This document shows, piece after piece, positions 18,020 to 27,055 of a stretch of 64,000 nucleotides of DNA. This DNA is from VRUE01 sp963840565 (GTDB lineage Bacteria; Actinomycetota; Thermoleophilia; Solirubrobacterales; 70-9). A program made the position numbers and the translations under genes. The DNA is taken from contig CAWIZH010000002.1 of assembly GCA_963840565.1 (NCBI GenBank), positions 558,001-622,000 of the forward strand. Reading direction: 5' to 3'. Every line of letters starts with the position of its first letter. Positions within the stretch are counted from its first letter, which is position 1. Under the pieces are notes generated by a model, which had not been told where the DNA came from, made no database searches, and saw nothing but the letters and a program-made list of their open reading frames with translations.

Positions 18020-18919
18020 TCAACGTGGTGCCGGCAGTGGCTCTTGCGGGAGCAGTCCCGCCGCCTCCATGTAGCTCTCGAGCTGCTCGCGCCAGTGGGG
18101 CAGCGGGGTTAGGCCCAGCGCGTCGGCCCGGGGCCGGGCCAGGACGCCGTTGAGCGGCCGGCGGGCGGCGCCGGGCTGGCGTTCGGTCACGGTCGGTCGC
18201 ACCTCGACCCCGACCCCGGCGAGCTCGACGATCGCCTCGGTGAACTCGTGCCAGGAGCAGCTCCCCGACGCGGTCAGGTGCAGCAGCCCGCTCGCATCGG
18301 CCTTTACCCCCTCGACCACCGCAGCGGCCAGATCCGCCGTTGCGGTCGGGCTGAGGTGCTGGTCGGCGACCACCGCCAGCTCACCCTGCTCGCGGGCGCG
18401 ATCGATCATCCGGGTGACGAAGTTGCCGCCCTTGGAGGCGCTGCCGAAGCGGCCGTAGAGCCCGCCGGTGCGGACCACCAGGGCTCCGGGGGCGTAGGTC
18501 AGGGCCGTGTACTCGCCGGCGAGCTTGGAGAGCGCGTAGATGCTCTGCGGCGAGGGTGCGTCCTGCTCGGCGTAGGGAGCCTCGGCTGCACCGTCGAAGA
18601 CGTAGTTGGTGCTGAGGTGGACCAGCCGTGCGCCGTGCTCCTCGCACAATTCCCCGATCCGCTTGACCGCGGTCGCGTTGACGGCGAAGGACTGCTGCTC
18701 CTCGCGCTCGCAGACCTCGACGTTGTGAAAGGCGGCGCAGTTGAAGACGACGTCGGGCCGGGTCTCGGCGAACGCCCGCGCCAAAGCATCGGCGTCGGCG
18801 ATGTCGAGCTCGGCGTGGGAGCGCGCCTCGAAAGCGCACTCCCCGCCCAGCAAGGCCTCCAGGTCGGAGGCGAGCTGGCCACCGCCACCGGTGGCCAGCA
18901 CTCGCTCGAATCCACTCAC
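18020..18919 (-). CDS. rfbD: dTDP-4-dehydrorhamnose reductase
   Basis: A 299-residue extended SDR enzyme making dTDP-L-rhamnose from the 4-keto intermediate with NAD(P)H. It shows the N-terminal Rossmann glycine motif (TGGGGQLASDL, a variant of the usual GxxGQLG), FNCAAFHNVEVCE, LSTNYVFDG and the catalytic YALSK (YxxxK). I chose GTG 18919, which overlaps the upstream stop as GTGA and gives the usual family length. The longer open frame up to 19114 reads into the upstream gene and has no family character. RmlC is encoded at 21288; no RmlA or RmlB is visible in the window. Confidence 0.88.
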   Translation of the reverse strand: MSGFERVLATGGGGQLASDLEALLGGECAFEARSHAELDIADADALARAFAETRPDVVFNCAAFHNVEVCEREEQQSFAVNATAVKRIGELCEEHGARLVHLSTNYVFDGAAEAPYAEQDAPSPQSIYALSKLAGEYTALTYAPGALVVRTGGLYGRFGSASKGGNFVTRMIDRAREQGELAVVADQHLSPTATADLAAAVVEGVKADASGLLHLTASGSCSWHEFTEAIVELAGVGVEVRPTVTERQPGAARRPLNGVLARPRADALGLTPLPHWREQLESYMEAAGLLPQEPLPAPR

Positions 18920-20031
18920 AGAACCCCTCCGAACTGCTCCATCCGGGGCTGAACCTCGCTGAGCAGCTCGAGCCAGCGGATGTTGTAGTGACGGGGATCC
19001 GTCAGCTCGGCCGAGTTCGCCGTCGCTACCTCGTCGAGCAGTTCGGAGACCGCCTGGACGACCGAGCGGCTGGGGATGAAGCCGATCCGGCTCGAGAGCT
19101 TCGCGTTCGAGCACTCGTAGTCGCGGGTCAGCTTCGGCGCCGGCTGCTCGGTCAGCTCGACCTCACGGCCGAGCAGCTGGACCGAGCCGGCAACCAGCAT
19201 CGCCAGCTCTCGAATCTGGTAGTTGGAGTGCATGACATTGAAGATCTCACCTCGGACCAGGTCCGCGGGAGCCTCCATCGCGGCGATCATCGCCTCCGCG
19301 CAGTCGCGCACATCGACCAGCGGGCGCCACATCCAGCCGCCACCGTGCAGGTAGAGCTTGCCGTTGACCAGGGCGTCCTTGACGAACGTGTTGACGACCA
19401 GGTCAAAGCGCATCCGCGGGCTGTAGCCGTAGACCGTGCCGTTGCGCAGGATCGTCGGGCAGAGGCCGGAATCGACCAGCTCGAGCAGCTTTTCCTCGCC
19501 GTAGCGCTTCGAGGTCGCGTAGGCGCCGCGCGGTTCGATCGGCGCGGTCTCGTCGTGCATGCCGGGCGGCAGGCCGTCGTAGAGCGAGCAGGAGGAGGCG
19601 AAGATGAAGCGCTCGATGCCGCGATCCACGCAGGCCTGTCCGAGCGTCTCGGTCGCGATCGCGTTCATCTGCCAGTTCGCCTCGGGGTCGTACTCGGCGG
19701 TCGGGTCGTTGGAGAGGCCGGAGAGGTTGATCACCGCGTCGACGCCGTCGAGCGCCGTCGCCGGCATCTCGCGGACGTCGGCGAGGACCAGCTCGACCTG
19801 GTCGATCACGTCGGCCAGCGGCTGCTCGCCCCAGTACATGCGGTCGAGAATGCGGACCTTGTAGCCGCGATCGAGCAGGCGCGGCACCAGCACCGATCCG
19901 ATGTAGCCGGCGCCGCCGGCGACGAGGATCGTCTGGCCCGGTTCAGGCGCCTCCGGCAGTAGCCCGTTGGAGCGGGTGTCCTGCCCGGGAAGGCCTGCCG
20001 ATTGTTTTTGGGTGTCTTGCTTCTGGCTCAT
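18916..20031 (-). CDS. NAD-dependent sugar epimerase/dehydratase (extended SDR)
   Basis: A 371-residue protein. After about 30 polar residues the Rossmann fold starts with ILVAGGAGYIGSVLVPRLLDRGY (GxxGxxG). The active site shows SSCSLYDG and YATSKRYGEE (YxxxK). Substrate-side motifs include ILRNGTVYGYSPRMRFDLVVN. It is not a typical RmlB, since the TDEVYG motif is replaced by SSCSLYD. Likely a nucleotide-sugar 4-epimerase or 4-reductase. It is coupled by GTGA to rfbD downstream. The low-complexity N-terminal tail (MSQKQDTQKQ) could mean that the true start is internal. Confidence 0.8.
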   Translation of the reverse strand: MSQKQDTQKQSAGLPGQDTRSNGLLPEAPEPGQTILVAGGAGYIGSVLVPRLLDRGYKVRILDRMYWGEQPLADVIDQVELVLADVREMPATALDGVDAVINLSGLSNDPTAEYDPEANWQMNAIATETLGQACVDRGIERFIFASSCSLYDGLPPGMHDETAPIEPRGAYATSKRYGEEKLLELVDSGLCPTILRNGTVYGYSPRMRFDLVVNTFVKDALVNGKLYLHGGGWMWRPLVDVRDCAEAMIAAMEAPADLVRGEIFNVMHSNYQIRELAMLVAGSVQLLGREVELTEQPAPKLTRDYECSNAKLSSRIGFIPSRSVVQAVSELLDEVATANSAELTDPRHYNIRWLELLSEVQPRMEQFGGVL

Positions 20032-20052
20032 TTCTATTCCTCCATCCAGGGT

Positions 20053-21204
20053 TCAGGGTTGACTCGGAACCGGCGCCGAGTCAACGGCATCCGATCGTTT
20101 TGATCTGAGCGATGCAAAGCTTTTTCTCGGGGTCTCGAAGCGGTGCTTCAAGCCAAGCGCCCTTTGCTCGACCCCGTGCCAGGAGGCGAGAGCGAGCAAG
20201 TAGGCGACGGGGAAGGCGAGCAGGGCGAGTACCAGTGGGCTCGGCCCGGAGCCGCCCCAGAGCTCGTAGATCGCCTGCTGCACCGGGAAGGCCAGGAGGT
20301 AGATCCCGTAGGAGACGTCGCCGGGCCGGGTCAGCCGCCGCAGTCCGCCGGAAGAGAGGTAGGCGGCGCAGAGGACCAGGTAGGGAATCGCGATCAGCAG
20401 CAGCGGGCGCTCGGCCGCAGTCCCCAGGGAGAGGACCAGCGCCAGCGCCGTGAACAGGGCGAGGTCCAAGCGCAGTGGCACACGCTCCCGGTACTTGTAG
20501 AAGGCGGCCGCGACGAAGAACATCGCCGTCAGGTGGGCGGCAAGGCCGTCGGCACCGCGAAGGAAGTCCAACGGAGGGCCGAGCAGCGGCAGGTCGATGA
20601 CGCCGGCCGGGGCGATCGAGAGCGCAAAGAAGGCGATCGCCACCGGCACGACCGCCCTGCTCAAGAGGCCGATGATGCCCAGCAGCGCGACCACGCCGTA
20701 GGCGCGGACCTCGATCGGCAGCGTCCACAGCGAAACGTTGACCGCGTGATCGGGGTGCGAGGCGAATACGCCCGGCAGTTCGAGCGCGATCTGGTGGCCG
20801 AAGCCCCCAGTTGAGATCGAGACCAAGTTGTCGATCACGTAGCCCAGCGTCGCCGGGTCGGTGAAGTAGGAGGACAGGCTGAGGCCGGTGACGAGGGGAC
20901 CAAGCGCAAGCGCGCAGAGCACCACCGTCACCGCCAGGGCCGGCAGGATGCGCAAGCCGCGCCGCACGACGAAACCGCGCAGTCCCGGGCGCCGCAGCCA
21001 GCTTGCTGCGATCAGGAAGCCGCTGATCGCGAAGAAGACCTCGACCCCGAACGTGCCCAGCGGCCAGTGGCCGATTCTCGGCTCTGCGGCGCCGGTCACC
21101 ACGAAAGAGTGAGAGGCGAGCACCAGGGTCGCACCCAGCAGCCTGAGCACGTCGAAGTTGTTCTCGCGCCCACTCGCGCGAGCATCGAGAGTCGTTGCGG
21201 TCAT
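20053..21204 (-). CDS. Acyltransferase family 3 (OafA/YrhL-like) membrane protein
   Basis: A 383-residue integral membrane protein. ATG 21204 gives the usual start (about 15 residues before the first span with NFDVLRLLGATLVLASHSFVV). The family hallmarks are the intramembrane His in LASHSF and FFAISGFLIAASWLRRP. About ten spans follow. Members move acetyl or other acyl groups from the cytoplasm onto extracellular glycans. It ends 22 bp from the upstream end of the epimerase gene. Its start faces rfbC across an 83-bp divergent gap that should hold both promoters. The open frame up to 21306 lacks family similarity. Confidence 0.82.
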   Translation of the reverse strand: MTATTLDARASGRENNFDVLRLLGATLVLASHSFVVTGAAEPRIGHWPLGTFGVEVFFAISGFLIAASWLRRPGLRGFVVRRGLRILPALAVTVVLCALALGPLVTGLSLSSYFTDPATLGYVIDNLVSISTGGFGHQIALELPGVFASHPDHAVNVSLWTLPIEVRAYGVVALLGIIGLLSRAVVPVAIAFFALSIAPAGVIDLPLLGPPLDFLRGADGLAAHLTAMFFVAAAFYKYRERVPLRLDLALFTALALVLSLGTAAERPLLLIAIPYLVLCAAYLSSGGLRRLTRPGDVSYGIYLLAFPVQQAIYELWGGSGPSPLVLALLAFPVAYLLALASWHGVEQRALGLKHRFETPRKSFASLRSKRSDAVDSAPVPSQP

Positions 21205-21287
21205 CTCGTAGAGGAAACGATGGGGGTAAGGGGCAACTTCCACGGCCCGAAAGCCGCATCGCGCCTGGATTGTTAGATTCCCCGGCC

Positions 21288-21842
21288 ATGGATCGCCTGG
21301 AGACAAAGATCGACGGCCCGGTACTCGTCCGCCCCGTCGTGCACGGAGACCACCGTGGCTTCTTCCACGAGACCTACCGGCGCAACGTCTACGAGGGCCT
21401 CGGCATCGCCGACGAGTTCGTTCAGGACAACCACTCGCGCTCGGGCAAGGGGATCGTCAGGGGCATGCACTTCCAGGTCGGCGCCGGCATGGCCAAGCTG
21501 GTGCGCTGCTCGCGTGGCGCCATCCTCGACGTCGTCGTCGACCTGAGGAAGGGCTCGCCCACCTACGGTCAGTGGGAGGGCTTCGAGCTCGACGACGAGA
21601 ACCTGCACCAGCTCTACGTGCCGATCGGTTTTGCCCACGGCTTCTGCGTGACCAGCGACACGGCAGACGTGATGTACAAGTGCTCGGGCTACTACGACGA
21701 GTCGATCGAGCGCGGCATCGCCTACAACGACCCCGAGGTCGGCGTCGAGTGGCCGCAGGGCATCGAGCTGATCCCCTCCGAGCGCGATGCAACCGCCCCC
21801 CGCCTCAGCGAGGTCGAGGCGGAACTTCCCTTCAGCTACTGA
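21288..21842 (+). CDS. rfbC: dTDP-4-dehydrorhamnose 3,5-epimerase
   Basis: A 184-residue cupin enzyme of the dTDP-L-rhamnose pathway. Visible motifs are HGDHRGFFHETYR, FVQDNHSRSGKGIVRGMHFQ (catalytic His), QLYVPIGFAHGFCV, and YKCSGYYDESIERGIAYNDP (catalytic Tyr and the conserved Asp-Pro). The length is normal for RmlC. ATG 21288 was chosen because upstream codons lack family character. It is transcribed alone, divergent from the acyltransferase gene. Its last 7 bp overlap the convergent propeller gene. Confidence 0.92.
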   Translation: MDRLETKIDGPVLVRPVVHGDHRGFFHETYRRNVYEGLGIADEFVQDNHSRSGKGIVRGMHFQVGAGMAKLVRCSRGAILDVVVDLRKGSPTYGQWEGFELDDENLHQLYVPIGFAHGFCVTSDTADVMYKCSGYYDESIERGIAYNDPEVGVEWPQGIELIPSERDATAPRLSEVEAELPFSY

Positions 21843-22834
21843 GAGAGCTCGCGCGCCGTCAGGCGCACCGGTGAGGTCGCGTCCTTGACCAGTAGCCCCG
21901 CTTCGCCGCTGCCATCGGCGGGCACGGTGTAGACGTTGCGTTCGTCGGAGTAGACGAGGGTGTCGTCATCCAGCCACTCGACCTGGTCGTCGATCGAGCG
22001 GTCCTCGGCGACGGCGTGGTCGGCCAGGGTCGCCAGGTCGAGCACGCGCAGCCGCCAGCGAGCCTCTTTGCCGATCCGGCTCTTGTAGGCGATCTGCTTG
22101 CCGTCGGGCGAGAGCGAGGGGCACTCGACGCCGTCGCGGAGCGTACGCATCGTCTGCTCGCCGATGTTGCCTTCGACCAGGTAGTGGACGCCACCCGTGC
22201 CGAGGGTGGCGTAGAAGCGATTGGAGTCCTGGGGGTCGAAGGTGACTCCCCAGAAGTTGAAGTCGACCGCGTCGAAGGGCTTCCCTTCCTTCGTCACCTT
22301 GTACTGCTCCAGCTGCCCGACCTGCTTGCCGCTGGCCATGTCGAGGATCGTCGTTCGGGTTGAGAAAGCGGTCGGCGAGGAGAGGTAGGAATCGCCGGTG
22401 ACGAAGACCGTCATCGCCCCGTAGCGGCCGTCGCTGGAGACGCGGGTTCGCGAGGGTAGCCCGGTGAGGGCGATCTCGTGCACCGGCTCCATCTTCGAGT
22501 TGAAGACCTGGGCGGTGTAGTCGACCCCCGAGGGGGCGATGCCCATGCAGATCCCGCGTCCGGCGGCGTAGTAGACCCGCTCGCAGCTGAGGTCGCCCGG
22601 CAGCTGCTTGACATCGCCGTGCTCGACGATGAAGACGCGGCCGTTGAGGCGCGGGTTGGCCGGTTCGACCGCGCGCACCATCAGGTCACTGCGGGCCAGC
22701 ACCGCCCCCGCCTGCGGGCGCGCGTCGGTGGTCGTCTGGTTCGGGCCCAGCGCCGCGACGGCGACGTAGGCGCCGCCCGCGACGACGCAGAGGGCGACGA
22801 GCGCCACGAGGATCTTGGCGTTGCGACTACCCAT
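21836..22834 (-). CDS. Membrane-anchored beta-propeller-like protein (TolB/PD40 type)
   Basis: A 332-residue protein starting at ATG 22834, inside an 8-bp overlap with the MFS gene upstream. Residues 5-27 form one membrane segment (ILVALVALCVVAGGAYVAVAA). The rest is extracytoplasmic and carries repeated propeller-blade motifs such as CPSLSPDGKQIAYKSR (a PD40/TolB signature) and WLDDDTLVYSDERNVY. It resembles surface sensors or scaffolds; no enzyme motif is seen. Coupling to the MFS permease suggests the two work together, perhaps in export or sensing of a glycan-related compound. The function is unknown. Confidence 0.7.
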   Translation of the reverse strand: MGSRNAKILVALVALCVVAGGAYVAVAALGPNQTTTDARPQAGAVLARSDLMVRAVEPANPRLNGRVFIVEHGDVKQLPGDLSCERVYYAAGRGICMGIAPSGVDYTAQVFNSKMEPVHEIALTGLPSRTRVSSDGRYGAMTVFVTGDSYLSSPTAFSTRTTILDMASGKQVGQLEQYKVTKEGKPFDAVDFNFWGVTFDPQDSNRFYATLGTGGVHYLVEGNIGEQTMRTLRDGVECPSLSPDGKQIAYKSRIGKEARWRLRVLDLATLADHAVAEDRSIDDQVEWLDDDTLVYSDERNVYTVPADGSGEAGLLVKDATSPVRLTARELSQ

Positions 22835-24089
22835 GCACCGGCGTGCGCTGCGAGCGCAGCAGCAATGGCACCGCGGCGACGATCGCCAGGACGAGCCCGG
22901 CGCCGAAGACGAGAACCGCGTTGTGCAGCCCAAGCTCGAGCCATAGGGCGCCGAAGACGAGTGACGAGAACAGGTTGCCGATGCTGACTACGGTGGTCAG
23001 CATGCCGAGCCCGCTTGCCTGCAGGTCCTCCGGCAGAAGGGCTCCGGCGATCGCCGCCAGCACCCCTTCGGTGGCGGCGAAGTAGCCGCCGAGGCCGAGC
23101 AGGCAGAGAACCAGCAATCCGTAGCCGAGCGAGCCCATCAGCAGCGCACCGTAGACGATGAAGAGGAGGGCATAGCCGGCGAGCAGAACCGGCACGCGGC
23201 CGACCCGGTCGGCGAGCTGGCCGACCGGAATCGCCAGGCCCATGAAGGCGACCGCGGTGATCACGTAGAGCAGCGGGAAGACGGCCGGCGCGAAGTCGAT
23301 CTTGCGCTGCAGGCCGACGTAGAGCATCGCGTCGGAGACGCTGGTCAGCGAGAGCACGGTCGCAGCGACCAGCAAGAACGCGAAGCGCCGGTCCTTGACC
23401 AGGCCGGCCGCGGCCCGCAGGGAAGGGGCGGGCTTGTCCTCGCGCGGCGCCCGTTTCGGCTTGCCCTGCACGGTGAGGATCAAGACGGCGACGCCGAGCA
23501 CGGCGAAGAGCGTGCTGACGACGAAGACGGCGTCGAAGCGCGCCGGCGCGGCGAGCAGGATGCCGAAGGCGATCAGCGGGCCGAGCATGGCACCGGCCGA
23601 GTCCATCGCCCGGTGCACGCCGAAGGCGGTGGCGAGGCCTGCTTTGCTGCTCGAGAGCGAGATCAGCGCGTCGCGTGGCGCGGTGCGGATGCCCTTGCCG
23701 ACGCGATCGAAGGCGACGATCGCGCCGATGCCGCCGATCGAGTTGCCGGCGGCGACCAGGGCGACCTTGCCCACGGCCGAGATGCCGTAGCCGGCGCCGG
23801 CGACCTCCTTGGGCTTGCGCCAGCGATCGGAGACGAAGCCACTCGCGACCTGGACGAGGGCGGCGGCACCGCGGTAGGTACCGTCGATCGCCCCCAGCGC
23901 CAGCGGGCTGGCGCCGAGGCTGAAGACGAGGTACAGCGGCAGGATCGTCGCCACCATCTCCGAGGAGACGTCGGTCAGCATGCTGACCATGCCCAGCATC
24001 ACCACGTTGCGCGGCACGTTCAGGCGGGCCGAACGGCGCGCCCAGAGCTTGGGCTTGAGCAGGGCTTTGGAGGCTTCAACCTGGTACAT
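22827..24089 (-). CDS. MFS transporter
   Basis: A 420-residue permease with about twelve hydrophobic segments. Diagnostic parts are VSMLTDVSSEMVATILPLYL in the first span, DRVGKGIRTAPRDALIS in the loop between spans 4 and 5, and the second-half loop LADRVGRVPVLLAGY. SSEM plus GKGIRTAPRD is characteristic of a drug/proton antiporter-like MFS group common in actinobacteria. ATG 24089 is preferred over TTG 24104. It overlaps the downstream propeller gene by 8 bp. The substrate is unknown; the location favours an exported metabolite or a surface glycan precursor. Confidence 0.85.
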   Translation of the reverse strand: MYQVEASKALLKPKLWARRSARLNVPRNVVMLGMVSMLTDVSSEMVATILPLYLVFSLGASPLALGAIDGTYRGAAALVQVASGFVSDRWRKPKEVAGAGYGISAVGKVALVAAGNSIGGIGAIVAFDRVGKGIRTAPRDALISLSSSKAGLATAFGVHRAMDSAGAMLGPLIAFGILLAAPARFDAVFVVSTLFAVLGVAVLILTVQGKPKRAPREDKPAPSLRAAAGLVKDRRFAFLLVAATVLSLTSVSDAMLYVGLQRKIDFAPAVFPLLYVITAVAFMGLAIPVGQLADRVGRVPVLLAGYALLFIVYGALLMGSLGYGLLVLCLLGLGGYFAATEGVLAAIAGALLPEDLQASGLGMLTTVVSIGNLFSSLVFGALWLELGLHNAVLVFGAGLVLAIVAAVPLLLRSQRTPVHG

Positions 24090-24233
24090 GGCTTGCCAAG
24101 ACAACGCGCCGACTGGTCCTTTTCTCGCACTCCTCGGCGGTGCAGCGCATCGACATAAAGCACATATATATGGAGCCTGTAAGAGCGCCGCCTGCCGTGC
24201 GGAAGTTTGGCGCCTCGAAGCCGTTTATTCAGC

Positions 24234-26036
24234 GTGATCGTGCTCGGTATCAACCCCGGCTGGGACTCAACCGCCGCTCTCGTCGTCGACGGCAGGGTCG
24301 TCGCCGCGGTCGAGGAGGAGCGGCTCAGCCGCGTCAAGATGCACCTCGGCTTCCCTCGCCGCGCGATCCCGGAGGTGCTGCGGCTGGCCGGTGTCGACGC
24401 CTCCGACGTCGATCGCGTCGCCTTCTCCTTCGTCGACTACCTCGACGCCCACCCGGCGATCACGCAGCTGCTCCTGCGCGACACCGGCTTCCCCTTCGAC
24501 CCCGAGAACCAGCTCGAGCCGAGCAAGGTGCTGCGCTCGCTGTTCAGCGTGGTGCGCGAGCCCGGCGTCGTCACCTCCGGCTTCGGCAAGGCCTCCTCGC
24601 GCTTCCGCGAGCAGAACACGGCCACCTACCTGCGGGTCCTCAGGGAGCTCGGCATCGCGGTCGGGCAACTGACCGAGGTCGACCACCACCTCTCGCACGC
24701 GGCGAGCGCCTACTTCTGCTCCGGCTTCGACGACGACTGCCTCGTGGTCACCGCCGATGGCTGTGGCGACGGACGCAGCGCCACGGTCAGCATCGCCCGC
24801 AACGGTACGCTGGAGACGATCGCCGACAGCGACGAGGACCGCTCGCCCGGCTTCCTCTACTCGAGCGTCACCTCCTTCCTCGGCTTCCGCGCCCACCGGC
24901 ACGAGGGCAAGATCACCGGCCTGGCGGCCTACGGCGACCCGGAGAGCTGCCGCGAGCAGTTCCAGCCCTGCCTCAGGGTCAGCGCCGATGGCCGCGGCTT
25001 CGCCTCCGACGTCGCCGACGATGGTGAGCGCTGGGTCGAGAGGACGAAGCACCTGGCGCGGATCCCTGCTGGCCGCTACTACCGCAAGCCCGTTCTCAAC
25101 GCTTACGAAGAGCACTACCGCCGGACCCTGGCCGAGATGCCGCGCGAGCACGTCGCCGCCGGCGTGCAGGCGCGGCTCGAGGAGCTGATGATCGAGTACC
25201 TGCGGCCGCTGCTGCAGCGTACCGGCGCCAGCAAGCTGGCCCTCGCGGGCGGCATCTTCGCCAACGTCAAGCTGAACCAGCGCCTCTACGAGTTGGATGA
25301 GGTCGACGAGATCTACGTCCACCCCAACATGGGCGACGGCGGCAACGCCGTCGGCAGCGCCCTGCAGGCCTGCCACGAAGCGGGGTTCAACGGCTCGACC
25401 GCGGCGATGCCAGACGTATACCTGGGGCCGTCCTTCTCCAGCCGCGAGATCGAGACCGAGCTGCGGCGCCGCGGCCTCCCCTTCTCCCACCACAGTGACA
25501 TCGAGGCGAAGATCGCCGAGCGGATCGCCAAGGGTGGCGCCGTCGGCCGCTTCAACGGGCGCATGGAGTACGGCCCGCGGGCGCTCGGCAACCGCAGCAT
25601 CCTCGCCAACCCGACCGATCCGACGATCAACGACGTGCTCAACGCCCGCCTGCACCGCACCGAGTTCATGCCCTTCGCGCCCAGCGTCCTCGCCGAGGAC
25701 GCGGCGGAGTACTTCGGCCTCTCCAACGGCAGCCGCCGCGCCGCCGAGTTCATGACGATCACCTGCGACGTCGACCCCGAGCGGCGCGAGCAGATCCCGG
25801 CGGTCACCCACGTCGACGGCACCGCGCGCCCTCAGCTCGTCCGCAAGGAGGTCAACCCCTCCTACCACCGGATCATCTCCGAGTTCCGCAAGCAGACCGG
25901 GCTCAGCGCGATCATCAACACCAGCTTCAACATCCACGAGCAGCCGATCGTCTGCACCCCCGCCGACGCCTGCACCGCCTATGAGCAGGGCTCCGTCGAC
26001 GCACTCGCGATCGGCGAGTTCCTGGTCGAGAAGTAG
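24234..26036 (+). CDS. NodU/CmcH-family carbamoyltransferase
   Basis: A 600-residue protein. GTG 24234 gives the standard N terminus VIVLGINPGWDSTAALV; a TTG at 24207 is the alternative. The N-terminal ASKHA domain includes VEEERLSRVKMHLGFP, VDHHLSHAASAYFCSGF, VTADGCGDG and AGGIFANVKLNQRL. The C-terminal YrdC-like module carries GRFNGRMEYGPRALGNRSILANP and IINTSFNIHEQPIV. Family members transfer a carbamoyl group from carbamoyl phosphate, through carbamoyl-AMP, to a sugar hydroxyl (Nod factors, antibiotics, surface glycans). It is transcribed alone, divergent from the MFS gene. In this locus it probably decorates the glycan. Confidence 0.88.
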   Translation: MIVLGINPGWDSTAALVVDGRVVAAVEEERLSRVKMHLGFPRRAIPEVLRLAGVDASDVDRVAFSFVDYLDAHPAITQLLLRDTGFPFDPENQLEPSKVLRSLFSVVREPGVVTSGFGKASSRFREQNTATYLRVLRELGIAVGQLTEVDHHLSHAASAYFCSGFDDDCLVVTADGCGDGRSATVSIARNGTLETIADSDEDRSPGFLYSSVTSFLGFRAHRHEGKITGLAAYGDPESCREQFQPCLRVSADGRGFASDVADDGERWVERTKHLARIPAGRYYRKPVLNAYEEHYRRTLAEMPREHVAAGVQARLEELMIEYLRPLLQRTGASKLALAGGIFANVKLNQRLYELDEVDEIYVHPNMGDGGNAVGSALQACHEAGFNGSTAAMPDVYLGPSFSSREIETELRRRGLPFSHHSDIEAKIAERIAKGGAVGRFNGRMEYGPRALGNRSILANPTDPTINDVLNARLHRTEFMPFAPSVLAEDAAEYFGLSNGSRRAAEFMTITCDVDPERREQIPAVTHVDGTARPQLVRKEVNPSYHRIISEFRKQTGLSAIINTSFNIHEQPIVCTPADACTAYEQGSVDALAIGEFLVEK

Positions 26037-26086
26037 GGACCTCCCCGAAGCAGAGTCGGTCGGTCGCTATGGCCCGGCCGGCTAGC

Positions 26087-27055
26087 TCAGTCGGGCCGCA
26101 TGCCGTGGGCTCGCCAGGAGTTGCGGTTGCGAGCGTCGATCTCGATCCGCTCCAGCCCTGCGCTCTCGAGCCAGCCGCGCAGCTCTCCGGCGGGGACGTA
26201 GTTGGTCTTCGGCGCCACCAGCTGGTCGGCGACCACCGCTCGGATGCGGCGGAAAGAGAAGTCCGCGAGCGGCGCGAAGTAACCATGCGCCGGTAGCTTC
26301 GACTCGATCGCGGTGCCTCGCGCCGGCCCGTAGACGAGCTTGGCCAGCCCGTAGAGGGCAGCCGCGATCGGCAGCGTGACAACGCCCAGCGTGCGCGGCG
26401 GCAGGCGGGTGGTGAGGCGCCGTATCGGCTCGATCGCGTAGCGGGCGAGGCCGTTGTTTTCGCGCGAGTAGACCCAGACGAACAGCTCGCCGCCGGGGCG
26501 CAGCAGGCGCGCCAGCGAGCGCACGGCCGCCGCCGGGTCGTCGAGGTGGTGGATGACGCCGAGCGAGAAGATGAAGTCGAAGCCATTCTCGCCATCACCG
26601 GGCGGGAAGGGCAGCTTCAGCAGGTCCGCCTGCGCGACGCGCACGGCCGGCTCGTCCGCCGCCAGCTGCTGGGCGGTCTCGACCGCCTCGCCGAGGTCGA
26701 CCGCCCAGACCTGGCGGGCGCCGTAGCGCGCCGCGAAGAGGGCGTGGCGACCCGGTCCACAGCCGGCGTCCATCACCACCTTGTCGCGGAAGAAGATTGG
26801 CTCGCGTGGCGCGATCACGTCGAGGAAGTGCTCCTCGTGCTCGGGCAGGACCTCGGTGAACTCTCGCCCGTGCCAGGCAAAAGCCTCGGCCGTGCGCTGG
26901 TCGGCTGACTCGGCCGAGCCGGGCAGAAGTCGTGGCACCCCATTCCTGATCGAGTAGCGCTCGCCGCACTCCCCGCAGGCGATCAGCGCCTCGCCGTTAC
27001 TGAGCTCGCCGCCGCAGCGCGGGCAGACCGGCTCGATCGCGCCCGCGGCCGTCAC
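26087..27055 (-). CDS. SAM-dependent methyltransferase with N-terminal zinc ribbon
   Basis: A 322-residue protein. GTG 27055 overlaps the upstream stop as GTGA. An N-terminal Trm112-like zinc ribbon (CPRCGG near residue 11 and CGECG near residue 29, then GVPRLLP) precedes a class I methyltransferase fold. The fold shows VVMDAGCGPGRHALFAARYG (motif I), VDLGEA, and FDFIFSLGVIHHLDDP (motif IV). The C-terminal third is helical and may recognise the substrate. It is last in a six-gene coupled operon with a WecB-like epimerase at its head, so a sugar or lipid-linked glycan substrate is likely. The open frame upstream to 27361 belongs to the previous gene. Confidence 0.83.
   Translation of the reverse strand: MTAAGAIEPVCPRCGGELSNGEALIACGECGERYSIRNGVPRLLPGSAESADQRTAEAFAWHGREFTEVLPEHEEHFLDVIAPREPIFFRDKVVMDAGCGPGRHALFAARYGARQVWAVDLGEAVETAQQLAADEPAVRVAQADLLKLPFPPGDGENGFDFIFSLGVIHHLDDPAAAVRSLARLLRPGGELFVWVYSRENNGLARYAIEPIRRLTTRLPPRTLGVVTLPIAAALYGLAKLVYGPARGTAIESKLPAHGYFAPLADFSFRRIRAVVADQLVAPKTNYVPAGELRGWLESAGLERIEIDARNRNSWRAHGMRPD

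Noticed and set aside
18920..19114. N-terminal extension of rfbD
   Set aside because: These codons lie inside the epimerase gene in another frame and lack RmlD similarity; GTG 18919 with GTGA coupling is better.
24165..24170. TATATA box between the MFS and carbamoyltransferase genes
   Set aside because: No -35 element at a proper distance for either direction, so I do not call it a promoter.
26073..26150. Sequence GGCTAGCTCAGTCGG resembling a tRNA D-arm
   Set aside because: It overlaps the stop region of the methyltransferase gene. No matching acceptor, anticodon or T-arm stems can be drawn downstream.
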